59,828 nt of DNA from Chitinophaga pinensis (GCA_943333125.1 CALQSB010000016.1:1-59828), one strand, 5' to 3'; positions 36,658 to 45,390 are shown, counted from the stretch's first letter. Notes: generated by a model not told the origin, from the sequence alone. Program-made: numbers and translations.

Positions 36658-36898
36658 TTTAACTATCTATTTTTAAAGGCTGTAAGTTAATAATAATTCA
36701 GAAAACAAATGACAAAATAACGCTACAATTCCAACTGATTTTTTTTAAAAAAAGCTGGAACGATAATTAGAAAGCATGAGATAATTCCTGAAAAAGCTAT
36801 AGATAAATCAAAAGCCATTTTCAAAATCACTATATAAGCTAAACTATCAAATAAGTTGCACTCTATTCTAGAACAATACCAATCCTTCGGATTTTAAA

Positions 36899-36924
36899 GC
36901 AACGTCCCTTGCAGGAGCCATTGC
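36899..36924 (-). repeat. Hairpin repeat family 2, copy 3
   Basis: Minus-strand GCAATGGCTCC-TGCA-AGGGACGTTGC with the flank GGTTCTCA. It shares the fold and most bases with the copies at 10380 and 10438, 26 kb away. Confidence 0.65.
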
Positions 36925-37009
36925 TGAGAACCTAGCTCTATATAGCTTATCCAGCATTTCCATCCTATCTGGCTTATCTATCTCTATCCCAAAACGCTCT
37001 TCATCATTT

Positions 37010-37186
37010 AACCCGGGTTTTGCAGTTGGAATCGTGATGAAAGGAAAAAAGGCAAAAAAGACGAGTGTTTGAGCCGATATTTTGGACGAAAGCATAATGA
37101 ATTATGTGGAGATCAAAATATCAAGCAAACGCTTGTCTTTGCAGCATTTTTTTCTTTTAATAGATTTCAACTGCAAAATCTGGGTT
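37010..37186. mobile_element. MITE-like near-palindromic element, copy 1 (177 bp)
   Basis: Ends are imperfect inverted repeats: AACCCGGGTTTTGCAGTTGG inward from the left and AACCCAGATTTTGCAGTTGA inward from the right. The similarity continues through arms of roughly 75 bp, including GATATTTTG/CAAAATATC, so the whole element folds back. Copy 2 at 51926-52102 has the same length and about seven mismatches. TTAA-like sequence occurs at both outer ends here. No coding capacity. Confidence 0.85.
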
Positions 37187-37195
37187 TAACGACTT

Positions 37196-37330
37196 CTTAT
37201 GAATACATTATCTATAGGTTAACACCGAAAGGATATTTCGTGATGTAGCTTTGTGTTATAAATCGACATCACGATTTTCTCATAAGCAGTTAGTTTTGGT
37301 AAAAACGGAGCCCCTATTCTTAGGGGCTCC
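37196..37330. ncRNA. Candidate structured RNA or palindromic element with terminal hairpin
   Basis: CTTATGA (37196-37202) pairs with TCATAAG (37280-37286) and encloses a perfect 9-bp stem TCGTGATGT/ACATCACGA (37238-37246, 37266-37274). A perfect 10-bp hairpin GGAGCCCCTA/TAGGGGCTCC (37307-37330) follows with T-rich flanks on both strands. On the plus strand this has the form of a small RNA ending in a terminator. No promoter or known RNA family was recognised. Confidence 0.35.
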
Positions 37331-37334
37331 TTGT
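37302..37334. terminator. Bidirectional terminator hairpin
   Basis: GGAGCCCCTA TTCT TAGGGGCTCC, a perfect 10-bp stem. It is followed by TTGTTT on the plus strand and GTTTTTACC on the minus strand. It could end the ftsY transcript (230 bp upstream on the minus strand) or a small plus-strand RNA. Confidence 0.7.
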
Positions 37335-37559
37335 TTATAGAAAATATTATTATTTAAGATGAATAAAAATTTAAAAGTAAAAAAAGAAGGTTTGTAATTG
37401 AATCAACATCAATTTTGAATTTCAAAAAACACAACGTCCCTTTCAATACTTTACTGAGAATCAAGCGATTTATTGAAACCTCATCATTCAACCTTTTGAA
37501 CAAATTGAACCTATCAAACTTTTTGAACTAAAATGTATCCAGTATCCCGCCTATCCAGC

Positions 37560-38537
37560 TTATCCCGCATCCATATGAAACATCCCATCCACAAAATCCT
37601 GCTTATCAAAAACCAGCAAATCTGTAGCTTTCTCTCCCACTCCTATAAATTTCACAGGAATTTTAAACTGATCGGCAATAGCCAAAACAACGCCTCCTTT
37701 TGCAGTTCCATCGAGTTTGGTAATTGCCAGTGCGGTGACATCTGTGGCTGCGGTAAAATGTTTGGCTTGTTCCAATGCATTCTGACCGGTACTTCCATCC
37801 AAAACCAGCATTACTTCATGTGGAGCATCGGGAATCACTTTCTGAATTACTCTTTTTATTTTGGATAATTCTTCCATCAGGTGTGCTTTATTATGTAATC
37901 GACCTGCTGTATCTATCAGGATAACGTCTACATTTTTTGCCACGCCACTGATTACTGTATCATAAGCCACGGAAGCCGGGTCACTACCCATTTCTTTTTT
38001 TACAATAGGAACATTGGTACGTTCACTCCAAATTGTCAGTTGATCTACAGCAGCAGCTCTAAAAGTATCGGCAGCTCCAAGCAAAACCGATTTGCCTGCC
38101 AATGAAAAATTATGAGCCAGTTTTCCAATTGTGGTGGTTTTCCCAACGCCATTTACCCCCACTACCAAAATAATATGAGGCTTATGACCGGGAGGTAATT
38201 CGTAATTTTGGTAATCTTTATCTTGAGGGGAAGCTACAAGAATATTCTTAATTTCTTCTTTAATAATACCGTTTAAGTCTTTTGTATTCAGATATTTATC
38301 CTTCGCGATTCTTTTTTCAATTTGTTCTATAATTTTAACCGTGGTAGCAATACCAACATCCGCACTTACCAATGCATTTTCCACCTCATCGAGTACATCT
38401 GCATCAATGGTACTTTTGCCAGCTACTGCTTTAGCGATTTTCCCAAAGAAGCCTTCCTTGGTCTTTTGCAGCCCCTGATCCAGTGATTCCTTTTGTTCTT
38501 TTTTACCAAACAACTTATCAAATAAGCCCATTGACAT
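37560..38537 (-). CDS. ftsY: Signal recognition particle receptor FtsY
   Basis: A 325-residue GTPase that docks SRP-ribosome complexes at the membrane for co-translational insertion. The N domain (about 25-105) is followed by the G domain with P-loop GVNGVGKTTT (127-136), DTFRAAAVDQL, DTAGRLHN, TKLDGTAKGG and GVGEKATDL. The acidic A domain is almost absent, replaced by a short Lys/Glu-rich N-terminus, as is common in this phylum. A start at the second Met (third codon) is possible. A terminator (38569-38610) separates it from the ribosomal genes upstream. Confidence 0.97.
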   Translation of the reverse strand: MSMGLFDKLFGKKEQKESLDQGLQKTKEGFFGKIAKAVAGKSTIDADVLDEVENALVSADVGIATTVKIIEQIEKRIAKDKYLNTKDLNGIIKEEIKNILVASPQDKDYQNYELPPGHKPHIILVVGVNGVGKTTTIGKLAHNFSLAGKSVLLGAADTFRAAAVDQLTIWSERTNVPIVKKEMGSDPASVAYDTVISGVAKNVDVILIDTAGRLHNKAHLMEELSKIKRVIQKVIPDAPHEVMLVLDGSTGQNALEQAKHFTAATDVTALAITKLDGTAKGGVVLAIADQFKIPVKFIGVGEKATDLLVFDKQDFVDGMFHMDAG

Positions 38538-38568
38538 GATGAATTTAAAGGTGATTAAAAATTAACTT

Positions 38569-38610
38569 CCAAAAACAAATAAAGCCATTCTGAAAATACA
38601 GAACAGCTTT
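38569..38610 (-). terminator. Rho-independent terminator after the DUF4295 gene
   Basis: On the minus strand AAAGCTGTTCTG and CAGAATGGCTTT form a 12-bp stem (with two G-U pairs) around TATTTT, then ATTTGTTTTTGG. It lies between DUF4295 and ftsY and would end or attenuate the L28-L33-DUF4295 transcript. Confidence 0.7.
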
Positions 38611-38633
38611 AACTATTTAAACAAACAAGATAT

Positions 38634-38804
38634 TTATTGACCTAAATAATCCTTAATCTTATCCTTGTGTACCATTGCTTCTTTAAAAGTATAGGCACCT
38701 GATTTAGGACTACGAATTGCACGAATTACTTTCGTCCAGTTCTTTGCTTCTGCTGCTGCTTTTTGGTCTTTTGTCTTGATCGCGGTTTTAGCTGCTTTTG
38801 CCAT
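38634..38804 (-). CDS. DUF4295 family protein
   Basis: A 56-residue basic protein beginning MAKAAKTAIKTKDQKAAAEA and continuing through WTKVIRAIRSPKSGAYTF to DYLGQ. It matches the short Lys/Ala-rich DUF4295 family, which in Bacteroidota is nearly always encoded between rpmG and ftsY, as here. The place and charge suggest a ribosome-associated protein, but the function is not established. ATG at 38804, 66 bp after rpmG; a terminator follows the stop. Confidence 0.9.
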   Translation of the reverse strand: MAKAAKTAIKTKDQKAAAEAKNWTKVIRAIRSPKSGAYTFKEAMVHKDKIKDYLGQ

Positions 38805-38870
38805 TGTTGTTATTTTGTTGACTTACAATAAATGATAAATATCTCATTATCAAATCATAAAATCGATTAA

Positions 38871-39053
38871 CTATTTTATTTCTTTATGTGATGTAACCTT
38901 TTTCATAATGGGATTAAATTTTTTCAATTCCATACGTTCAGGTGTATTCTTTTTATTTTTGGTGGTGATGTAGCGGCTTGTTCCTGCAAGACCACTGGTC
39001 TTATGTTCGGTACATTCCAATATCACTTGAACCCTGTTTCCTTTCTTTGCCAT
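38871..39053 (-). CDS. rpmG: Ribosomal protein L33
   Basis: A 60-residue large-subunit protein: [53 protein letters not shown]. The zinc-binding Cys pairs of C+ type L33 are missing (one Cys only, C14), so this is a zinc-free form. It lies 21 bp downstream of rpmB in the same operon. Confidence 0.96.
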   Translation of the reverse strand: MAKKGNRVQVILECTEHKTSGLAGTSRYITTKNKKNTPERMELKKFNPIMKKVTSHKEIK

Positions 39054-39074
39054 TGTTTATTTATTTAACGCTTA

Positions 39075-39311
39075 TTAAATTTTTTCTCCTGCAGCGCGCA
39101 AACCTTTTACTACGCTATACAGTCCATTTTTATTAATAGTTCTGATGGCTTCGGAAGAAACTTTCAAAGTAACCCACTTATCTTCTTCAGCCAAAAAATA
39201 ACGCTTGGTTTGTAAATTGGGCAAAAACCTGCGCTTTGTTTTAATATTTGAGTGAGAAACCTTGTTTCCAGTTATTGGTCTCTTACCTGTTACTTGACAT
39301 ACTCTAGCCAT
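39075..39311 (-). CDS. rpmB: Ribosomal protein L28
   Basis: A 78-residue large-subunit protein: [57 protein letters not shown]. First gene of the L28-L33-DUF4295 operon. A TACCTTTGCCGTCC promoter block (39325-39340) lies 13 bases upstream and is shared with rplU. Confidence 0.97.
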   Translation of the reverse strand: MARVCQVTGKRPITGNKVSHSNIKTKRRFLPNLQTKRYFLAEEDKWVTLKVSSEAIRTINKNGLYSVVKGLRAAGEKI

Positions 39312-39324
39312 GATCCTTAATTTT

Positions 39325-39340
39325 GGACGGCAAAGGTAGG
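39325..39340 (-). promoter_or_regulatory. Ribosomal promoter block of rpmB
   Basis: Minus-strand CCTACCTTTGCCGTCC contains the TAnnTTTG box (39331-39338). All sixteen bases recur ahead of rplU at 52252-52267, and both are followed by an AAA-TT stretch. Confidence 0.7.
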
Positions 39341-39373
39341 GATTTTACTTAATAAATAAAGTTTCATTTAAAG

Positions 39374-39381
39374 TATTTTTG
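39374..39381 (+). promoter_or_regulatory. TAnnTTTG promoter box for the OsmC gene
   Basis: Plus-strand TATTTTTG, 62 bases before the ATG. Weak evidence in an AT-rich region. Confidence 0.35.
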
Positions 39382-39443
39382 TAAAACAGAAGAAAAAAAC
39401 AAATTATTTTTACTTTTTCGTCAATCTATAAAACTTTTTACTC

Positions 39444-39857
39444 ATGGATAATCATAAAATTACGGCCCGATTTGATTCTGGATTGTCTTTTATTTCCACT
39501 ATCGACCAACATTCACTAACAATGGACGCTTCTGCTATCTCAAGTGAAGAATTAGGGCCAAGTCCTAAAAAATTAATGCTCGCTGCCCTGGCGGGTTGTA
39601 CTGGCATTGACGTGGTTTCCATTCTGGAAAAAATGAAAGTTGAATTCACCGACTTGAACATCAGTGTAAAAGCAGCTCTTACGGAAGAACATCCCCAAAT
39701 TTATAAAACAGTAGACGTTGTATTTGAAATAAAAATAAATGAAAACGACCGACCCAAAATGGAAAAAGCGGTGGCATTATCTAAAGATAAATACTGTGGC
39801 GTCAGCGCAATGTTTAATAGTTTTGCTCACCTGAATTGGACCATTAATTATTTATAA
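39444..39857 (+). CDS. OsmC/Ohr-family protein
   Basis: A 137-residue protein with the OsmC fold: N-terminal strands (ITARFDSGLSFISTID), then SSEELGPSPKKLMLAALAGCTGIDVVSILEKM with the first redox Cys in AGCTG, and a second Cys in DKYCGVSAMFNS. The Cys pair in this fold reduces organic hydroperoxides. The sequence is nearer to the YhfA-like OsmC subgroup than to Ohr, whose substrate is uncertain. It ends 14 bases inside the convergent EamA gene. Confidence 0.9.
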   Translation: MDNHKITARFDSGLSFISTIDQHSLTMDASAISSEELGPSPKKLMLAALAGCTGIDVVSILEKMKVEFTDLNISVKAALTEEHPQIYKTVDVVFEIKINENDRPKMEKAVALSKDKYCGVSAMFNSFAHLNWTINYL

Positions 39858-40728
39858 TTCTTTTTGGGCTTAATAAAACCCTTACCATTTGTAATACAAT
39901 TGCAAGTATGATGAAACTCAGGCCAAAATAAAAATGTTTGTTTAGCATCGCATGCTCCTTAAATACCATAAAAGCAAGGATAATTCCATACACTGGCTCT
40001 AGATTATAAGTAAGGTTCTGCGTAAATGCCGAAATCTTTTTTAATGATTTTAGTTGAAGATCAAATGCAATGACTGTGCAAAAAATACTCATTATTAAAA
40101 GCCAAAACCAATCACTTGGTGAGGGCAAATAAAACAAGGGCTTAAAACTCATGAAATAAAAAGGCAAAAAACAAGTCAATAATAAAAACCCTCCTGTAAA
40201 TTCAAAAAACACCAGTGTTTCAGGGGTAAATTTTTTCAGTAGTTGTTTATTATAAATAGGAAACACCGAACTTCCCAATGCTGAAATAACGCCAAAAATA
40301 ATCCCTGTTTTATATTGAGGATGAAAATCAAAAATGATATAAATCCCGAAAATAGCAATCAGACCTAACAATAACTCCACCACGACAATTTTTTTTCTGT
40401 GTATCAAAGGCTCCAATAAGGCCGAAAAAAAGCCAGCACCCGACATGCAAACCACTGCAACCGATGCGTTGGCATACTTTACGCTTCCATAAAAAGTAAC
40501 CCAATGAATAGCCAGTATCAACCCTACTCTGGATATTCTGAAAAAATCATTCCAATGAATACCTTTCAATTCTTTTTTGTAAATGCTGACCGATCCTATA
40601 ATTATCACCGATAAAAGTAGCCGATACCATACCAAAAGCCCTTCATTCAAAGTAATCAACTTACCTAATATGGCTGTAAACCCAGCCAGAAAAACGGCTA
40701 TATGTAATTGTATGAACGCTTTTTTCAT
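39844..40728 (-). CDS. EamA/DMT-family membrane transporter
   Basis: A 294-residue protein with ten membrane helices in two EamA repeats (about 6-130 and 148-282). Typical marks are FLAGFTAILGKLITLNEGLLVWYRLLLS in repeat 1 and NLTYNLEPVYGIILAFMVFKEH near the end of repeat 2. DMT exporters move amino acids, metabolites or drugs; the substrate cannot be told. The C-terminus is basic (LLSPKRIINN). It overlaps the OsmC gene by 14 bp at the 3' ends. A TATCTTTG box lies at 40837-40844. Confidence 0.9.
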   Translation of the reverse strand: MKKAFIQLHIAVFLAGFTAILGKLITLNEGLLVWYRLLLSVIIIGSVSIYKKELKGIHWNDFFRISRVGLILAIHWVTFYGSVKYANASVAVVCMSGAGFFSALLEPLIHRKKIVVVELLLGLIAIFGIYIIFDFHPQYKTGIIFGVISALGSSVFPIYNKQLLKKFTPETLVFFEFTGGFLLLTCFLPFYFMSFKPLFYLPSPSDWFWLLIMSIFCTVIAFDLQLKSLKKISAFTQNLTYNLEPVYGIILAFMVFKEHAMLNKHFYFGLSFIILAIVLQMVRVLLSPKRIINN

Positions 40729-40836
40729 TAGTCTATACTTATCATTTCTCTGGTATCAGTTGTTATTTTCAAATCTAGTATATCATAGTAATTTCTCCTT
40801 TTTCAGAAATCAACATTTCCCCCATTTTAGGAGCAG

Positions 40837-40844
40837 CAAAGATA
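40837..40844 (-). promoter_or_regulatory. TAnnTTTG promoter box for the EamA transporter
   Basis: Minus-strand TATCTTTG followed by CTGCTCC, 108 bases upstream of the ATG. Confidence 0.4.
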
Positions 40845-41027
40845 TATTAGCTTTTACGATTCGACCTATTTCTGTATTTCAAATGAAAAACAAACTGGGC
40901 CCTGCAGCTACAATATGCTTTATTCAATTTAAAATCAAAGTCTAAAAAATGAAAACATTAAATAGTTGATAAGGGCACTAAATAAAAATAAACATAAGTA
41001 TATTTGTCGACTTATAATTTTACACTT

Positions 41028-44000
41028 ATGAATTTTAAAAGGATTAACAACATCACAGGATGGGCGGTATGCATCATAGCCTGTGCCGTTTATTTAATGA
41101 CAATGGAAGCTACCGGCAGTTTATGGGATTGCGGTGAATTTGCTTCAAGTGCTTATAAACTTCAAATTCCGCATCCGCCAGGAGCGCCGCTCTTTGTGCT
41201 TATTGGCAGATTGTTCATGATTCCTTTTGACCCACAGCATGCCGCTACCGGTATCAATACTATGAGTGCACTGGCTAGTGGGTTTACTATTTTATTTTTA
41301 TTCTGGACGATCACCCATTTTGCCCGTAAAATTGTTCAAAGAAATGGAGTTGAATTAACCGGTTCAAATATTTTTTCAATAATGATGGCCGGAGTTGTAG
41401 GCGCATTAGCTTATACTTTCTCTGATTCTTTTTGGTACAGTGCTGTTGAAGGTGAAGTTTATGCGCTGTCCTCATTCTTCACTGCTATTGTTTTCTGGGC
41501 TATGGTTAAGTGGGAACAAGCTGTTACAGAAGAACAAGAACAAGGAATTAAAGGACATTTCACTAAAGCCGACAGATGGATTATTCTGATATTTTATCTA
41601 ATGGGATTGTCAATTGGCGTTCACTTACTTAATTTGCTTACCATTCCTGCAATTGTTATTATCTATTATTATAAGCGCTACAACTCTACTCCTTGGGGTA
41701 CGTTTTTTGCTTTTTTAATTGGCTGCATTATTACTGGTCTTGTTCAAAAAGCAGTGATCCAATGGAGCATCAAAGGAGCCGCAAACATGGATATTCTTTT
41801 TGTGAATAGCTTTGGACTACCTTTTTTCGTAGGTTTTGGATTCTTCTTTTTGTTACTGGGTTTACTTATTTATTATGGATTAAAAATAGCGAGAAAAAAA
41901 GACTGGAACTTTTTAAAATTAGGCCTTTGGAGCTTCTCCTTCATGCTATTAGGCTATTCTACTTATTTCACTACAATGGTGAGAAGCAATGCTGACCCAA
42001 GTGTAGATATGTTTAATGTAGACAATCCTGTAAGTTTGGTAGGTTATGTCAGCCGCGAACAATATGGTGACTGGCCTTTATTAAATGGACAGGATTTTAC
42101 AGCTCAGATCCAGGAAGCCAAAACAACCGAAACTTATATTAAGTCTAACAACAAATACGAAAAGAACGGAAAAAAAGTTGAATACGTTTATGCAGATGCC
42201 GACAAACATTTCTTCCCTCGTATGTGGGATCAAAGCAATGATCAGGGCCATGCAGATTATTACGCAAGCTGGGCAGGCATTGGGAAAAATCAGGATGGCA
42301 CCTACGAGCGCCCTCCTACAATGGCTGAAAATATTGGCTTTTTCTTCGACTATCAAATCAACTGGATGTACTGGCGTTATTTCATGTGGAATTTTGCAGG
42401 CAAGCAGAATGACGTTCAAGGCGTAAACATGAGCAATGTAAGAGATGGCAATTGGAAATCGGGTATAGGCTTTTACGATAAAATGAGACTGGGTGATCAA
42501 AACACACTTCCCGATGCCTTGAAAAATAATAAAGCCAGCAACAGTCTTTATATGCTGCCTTTCATTTTAGGTATTCTTGGAATTTTATACCAAATTAAAA
42601 AAGACAAAAAAGATGCATTGATTGTAACCTTGTTGTTTTTCTTTACAGGCTTTGCTATTTGCTTCTATCTTAATCAGGCCGGAAATCAGCCTCGTGAGCG
42701 TGATTATGCTTATGTAGGATCTTTTTATGCCTTTGCCATCTGGATAGGAATTGGTGTGCTTTATATTAAAGACCTTATTTTAGGATTAATAAAAAATCAA
42801 CAACTGGCAGGTGTAGCCGCTGGTTTAGTTTGCTTACTGGCTGTCCCTGTTTTAATGGCTAGCCAGGAATGGGACGATCATGACAGAAGTCAAAAAACAA
42901 TGGCCAGAGATCTTGCCAGAGACTACCTTGAAAGCTGTGCACCTAATGCTATACTTATTTCTTTTGGAGATAACGACACTTACCCGCTTTGGTATGCTCA
43001 GGAAGTAGAAGGAATCAGAAATGATGTCAGAGTAATCAACAGCAGTTTATTGGGAACAGACTGGTATATCAATGAGCTTCGTTATAAAGTAAACAATAGC
43101 GATCCTATTGACCCTATATGGACTCCTGCTCAAATAGAAGGATCAAACAGAGATGTGGTAAGATTTAATCCCACTGGAGTTGTTGATAAGAACCAATTTA
43201 TGGATCTGTATACCATGATGAAAGAATATGCCGGCTCCGACGATCCTTCAAAAGGTGCTGTGGTAAATGATGGAGACTTTATCAATACTTTCCCTTCTCA
43301 AAATGTATCTGTTCCTGTTGATGCAGCTTTTGTAAAACAAAATGGCACTGTTAATGCAAATGACGTCATTGTTGATACATTAAGATTCAAAATTGACAAA
43401 AACTATCTCTATAAAAATGATGCGGCTATATTAAACATCATAGCTGCCAACAAATGGAAGCGCCCAATCTATTTCACGTCTCCTTATGATGAATTAGGCT
43501 TTCAGAAATATTTACGCCAGGATGGAATGACTTACCGTTTAGTTCCCATAGAAAATGGCGGAGTAAATCAGGATTGGATCATGGATAAAATGATGAACAA
43601 ATATGCTTCAGGCAGTGCAGAAAAAAAATCGGTTTATTTTGATGAGGAAAATCGTCGTCATTTAAACAGCATCCGATTAGCTTATGCTCAGGCAGCTGGT
43701 GCACTTGCTGATGCCGGAAGAAAAGATGACGCTAAAAAATTGCTGAATAAATGTGATAAAATGATGAACCAGGATAATATTCCTTATGGAATGCCTGGCC
43801 GCTATCAGCAACACAATCAAATTTCTATGCAGTTACTGTATGCTTCATACAGAGCCGGAGATACCTTGTTGATTAAGAGAATCGAAGGAAGCCTTAAAAA
43901 AGATATGGAGCAACAAGCTGCCTATTATCAGTCTTTGCCGGATAATAAAAGAGAGGCACTTTCTTCTGAGGAAGAGAAAAACGGTGGCTTGATGAAAGGT

Positions 44001-44099
44001 GTCTTACAAATGGAACAACAATTCAAAATGATGAATGCTGCTACTCAGGCCCCCGAGCCTGTTGAAAATACAGCTCCTACCGATACGGCAAAGCCATAA
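41028..44099 (+). CDS. DUF2723 membrane protein (TMEM260-like glycosyltransferase-fold)
   Basis: From the ATG at 41028 the protein has 1023 residues. The N-terminus has about ten membrane helices and the DUF2723 signature GSLWDCGEFASSAYKLQIPH then PPGAPLFVLIGRLF, where the acidic residues fit a GT-C glycosyltransferase active site. A C-terminal soluble part (about 590-1023) holds SFGDNDTYPLWYAQEVEGIR and helical, possibly TPR-like, repeats. Relatives include human TMEM260, an O-mannosyltransferase, so protein O-glycosylation in the envelope is plausible but unproven. A TTG start at 41004 was rejected for the ATG, which follows TAATTTTAC closely. A strong terminator follows. Confidence 0.88.
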   Translation: MNFKRINNITGWAVCIIACAVYLMTMEATGSLWDCGEFASSAYKLQIPHPPGAPLFVLIGRLFMIPFDPQHAATGINTMSALASGFTILFLFWTITHFARKIVQRNGVELTGSNIFSIMMAGVVGALAYTFSDSFWYSAVEGEVYALSSFFTAIVFWAMVKWEQAVTEEQEQGIKGHFTKADRWIILIFYLMGLSIGVHLLNLLTIPAIVIIYYYKRYNSTPWGTFFAFLIGCIITGLVQKAVIQWSIKGAANMDILFVNSFGLPFFVGFGFFFLLLGLLIYYGLKIARKKDWNFLKLGLWSFSFMLLGYSTYFTTMVRSNADPSVDMFNVDNPVSLVGYVSREQYGDWPLLNGQDFTAQIQEAKTTETYIKSNNKYEKNGKKVEYVYADADKHFFPRMWDQSNDQGHADYYASWAGIGKNQDGTYERPPTMAENIGFFFDYQINWMYWRYFMWNFAGKQNDVQGVNMSNVRDGNWKSGIGFYDKMRLGDQNTLPDALKNNKASNSLYMLPFILGILGILYQIKKDKKDALIVTLLFFFTGFAICFYLNQAGNQPRERDYAYVGSFYAFAIWIGIGVLYIKDLILGLIKNQQLAGVAAGLVCLLAVPVLMASQEWDDHDRSQKTMARDLARDYLESCAPNAILISFGDNDTYPLWYAQEVEGIRNDVRVINSSLLGTDWYINELRYKVNNSDPIDPIWTPAQIEGSNRDVVRFNPTGVVDKNQFMDLYTMMKEYAGSDDPSKGAVVNDGDFINTFPSQNVSVPVDAAFVKQNGTVNANDVIVDTLRFKIDKNYLYKNDAAILNIIAANKWKRPIYFTSPYDELGFQKYLRQDGMTYRLVPIENGGVNQDWIMDKMMNKYASGSAEKKSVYFDEENRRHLNSIRLAYAQAAGALADAGRKDDAKKLLNKCDKMMNQDNIPYGMPGRYQQHNQISMQLLYASYRAGDTLLIKRIEGSLKKDMEQQAAYYQSLPDNKREALSSEEEKNGGLMKGVLQMEQQFKMMNAATQAPEPVENTAPTDTAKP

Positions 44100-44124
44100 A
44101 GGTCATCATCAATATTATTCCCAG

Positions 44125-44156
44125 GTCCTGTAGAAATACTACAGGACTTTTTTTTT
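44125..44156 (+). terminator. Rho-independent terminator after the DUF2723 gene
   Basis: GTCCTGTAG AAATA CTACAGGAC, a perfect 9-bp stem followed by nine T residues. Confidence 0.93.
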
Positions 44157-44174
44157 ATGATTTAACAACATAAC

Positions 44175-44182
44175 TAACTTTG
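44175..44182 (+). promoter_or_regulatory. TAnnTTTG promoter box for the VWA gene
   Basis: TAACTTTG, 54 bases before the ATG and just behind the preceding terminator. Confidence 0.45.
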
Positions 44183-44236
44183 GATTGTTAAGTAACTTGT
44201 GAACTATTGATAAATTAATTAAGGAAAGATTCGGTC

Positions 44237-45334
44237 ATGCGCAGTTTTCATTTTTCAAAATACAATCCCTCCGACAATTCGAAAAGCAGTTTTGAAAAGC
44301 TTTTTGAATTGTTTACACAGCTCCTGACTTATACCAGCGGAGATTTCAATGAAGCCATTCAATGGTTAACAGAATTAGATAAAGAATATAAACTTACTGA
44401 TGACGAATATGGTATTGGCGACTTTATTGAAGACCTTAAATCCAAAGGTTATATCAATGAAAACAATCAAACTGGAGAAATAAAAATAACACCCAAAACA
44501 GAGCAAAGCATTCGGAAAAAAAGTTTGGATGAGATTTTTGGAAAGATTAAAAAATCAAAAAAAGGAAATCATCAAACATTCAAATCAGGTAACGGCGATG
44601 AAATCAACCCAGAGACTCGTCCTTTTCAGTTTGGTGATACGATGGAACAAATTGATTTTACTTCTTCCATCCGAAACGCACAAGTCAATCATGGAATCGA
44701 TACTTTCAGCATGCATGAAGATGATCTGGAAATCAGAGAAACCGATTTTAAAACTCAGACATCCACAGTGTTGATGATTGATATTTCTCACTCTATGATT
44801 TTATATGGAGAGGACAGAATTACTCCTGCAAAAAAAGTGGCCATGGCGTTGAGTGAATTGATCAAAACGAAATACCCTAAAGACACTTTAGATATTTTAG
44901 TTTTTGGAAATGATGCCTGGACGATTGAAATCAAAGACCTCCCTTATCTTCAGGTGGGACCGTATCATACCAACACCGTTGCGGGATTAGAGCTTGCTAT
45001 GGAGATTTTGAGAAAAAGAAGAAATCCCAATAAACAGATTTTCATGATTACCGATGGGAAACCAACTTGTTTGAAAGTGGGAAAAAATTATTACAAAAAC
45101 AGTTTTGGTATCGACAGGAAAATATTAAACCGATGCATGAATCTTGCTGCACAATGCAAGAAAATAAAAATCCCTATCACTACGTTTATGATTGCCAGCG
45201 ATCCTTATCTTCAAAAATTTGTTCAGGAATTTACTGAGACGAATAACGGGAAAGCTTTCTTTGCATCTTTGGATAAATTAGGGGCTTTTATTTTTAAAGA
45301 TTTTGAAAGCGGAAGAAGCAAGACGGTAATGTAG
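44237..45334 (+). CDS. VWA-domain protein, partner of the downstream AAA+ ATPase
   Basis: A 365-residue cytoplasmic protein. The N-terminal part (1-170) is charged and helical. A von Willebrand A domain follows (about 174-350) with an intact metal site D182-x-S184-x-S186 (VLMIDISHSMILYG) and TDGKPTC. Such proteins pair with MoxR or magnesium-chelatase-type ATPases (as BchD with BchI, or ViaA with RavA) to remodel client proteins or insert metals. The AAA+ gene lies 197 bp downstream on the same strand, with a REP-like repeat between. Client unknown; no porphyrin genes nearby, so chelation is unlikely. Confidence 0.87.
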   Translation: MRSFHFSKYNPSDNSKSSFEKLFELFTQLLTYTSGDFNEAIQWLTELDKEYKLTDDEYGIGDFIEDLKSKGYINENNQTGEIKITPKTEQSIRKKSLDEIFGKIKKSKKGNHQTFKSGNGDEINPETRPFQFGDTMEQIDFTSSIRNAQVNHGIDTFSMHEDDLEIRETDFKTQTSTVLMIDISHSMILYGEDRITPAKKVAMALSELIKTKYPKDTLDILVFGNDAWTIEIKDLPYLQVGPYHTNTVAGLELAMEILRKRRNPNKQIFMITDGKPTCLKVGKNYYKNSFGIDRKILNRCMNLAAQCKKIKIPITTFMIASDPYLQKFVQEFTETNNGKAFFASLDKLGAFIFKDFESGRSKTVM

Positions 45335-45335
45335 G

Positions 45336-45390
45336 CCTCTCCCCTGCCACGGCAGGCACGCCCAACCCATTTCCAAAAGAGAGGGAAGTT
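45336..45390. repeat. REP-like element (CCTCTCCCC...AGAGAGGG) between VWA and AAA+ genes
   Basis: CCTCTCCCC, then a small palindrome TGCC-ACG-GCA-GGC, ACGCCCAACCC and AAAAGAGAGGGAAG. It is related to the 12951-12989 element. Further along, CTTCCCCTTTTGGGG (about 45497-45513) is a half copy of the GC-rich family, on the other side of the same gap. Confidence 0.6.

Larger units (their letters stand above)
36658..37559. other. 900-bp gene-free region of mobile and structured repeats
   Basis: No gene is supported. In order it contains a family 2 hairpin repeat (36899-36924), a 177-bp palindromic MITE-like element (37010-37186), a nested inverted-repeat block (37196-37286), a strong GC-rich hairpin (37307-37330), a degenerate family 2 repeat (about 37432-37465), and TTGAAC and TATCC(A/C)GC short repeats (about 37495-37570). 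Confidence 0.7.

Noticed and set aside
36868-37095. A 75-residue minus-strand open frame
   Set aside because: It runs through a hairpin repeat and half of the MITE-like element; no family resemblance and no start context.
37560-39311. Novel operon joining ftsY with ribosomal genes
   Set aside because: The L28-L33-DUF4295-ftsY order is ordinary for Bacteroidota, and a terminator separates ftsY from the rest.
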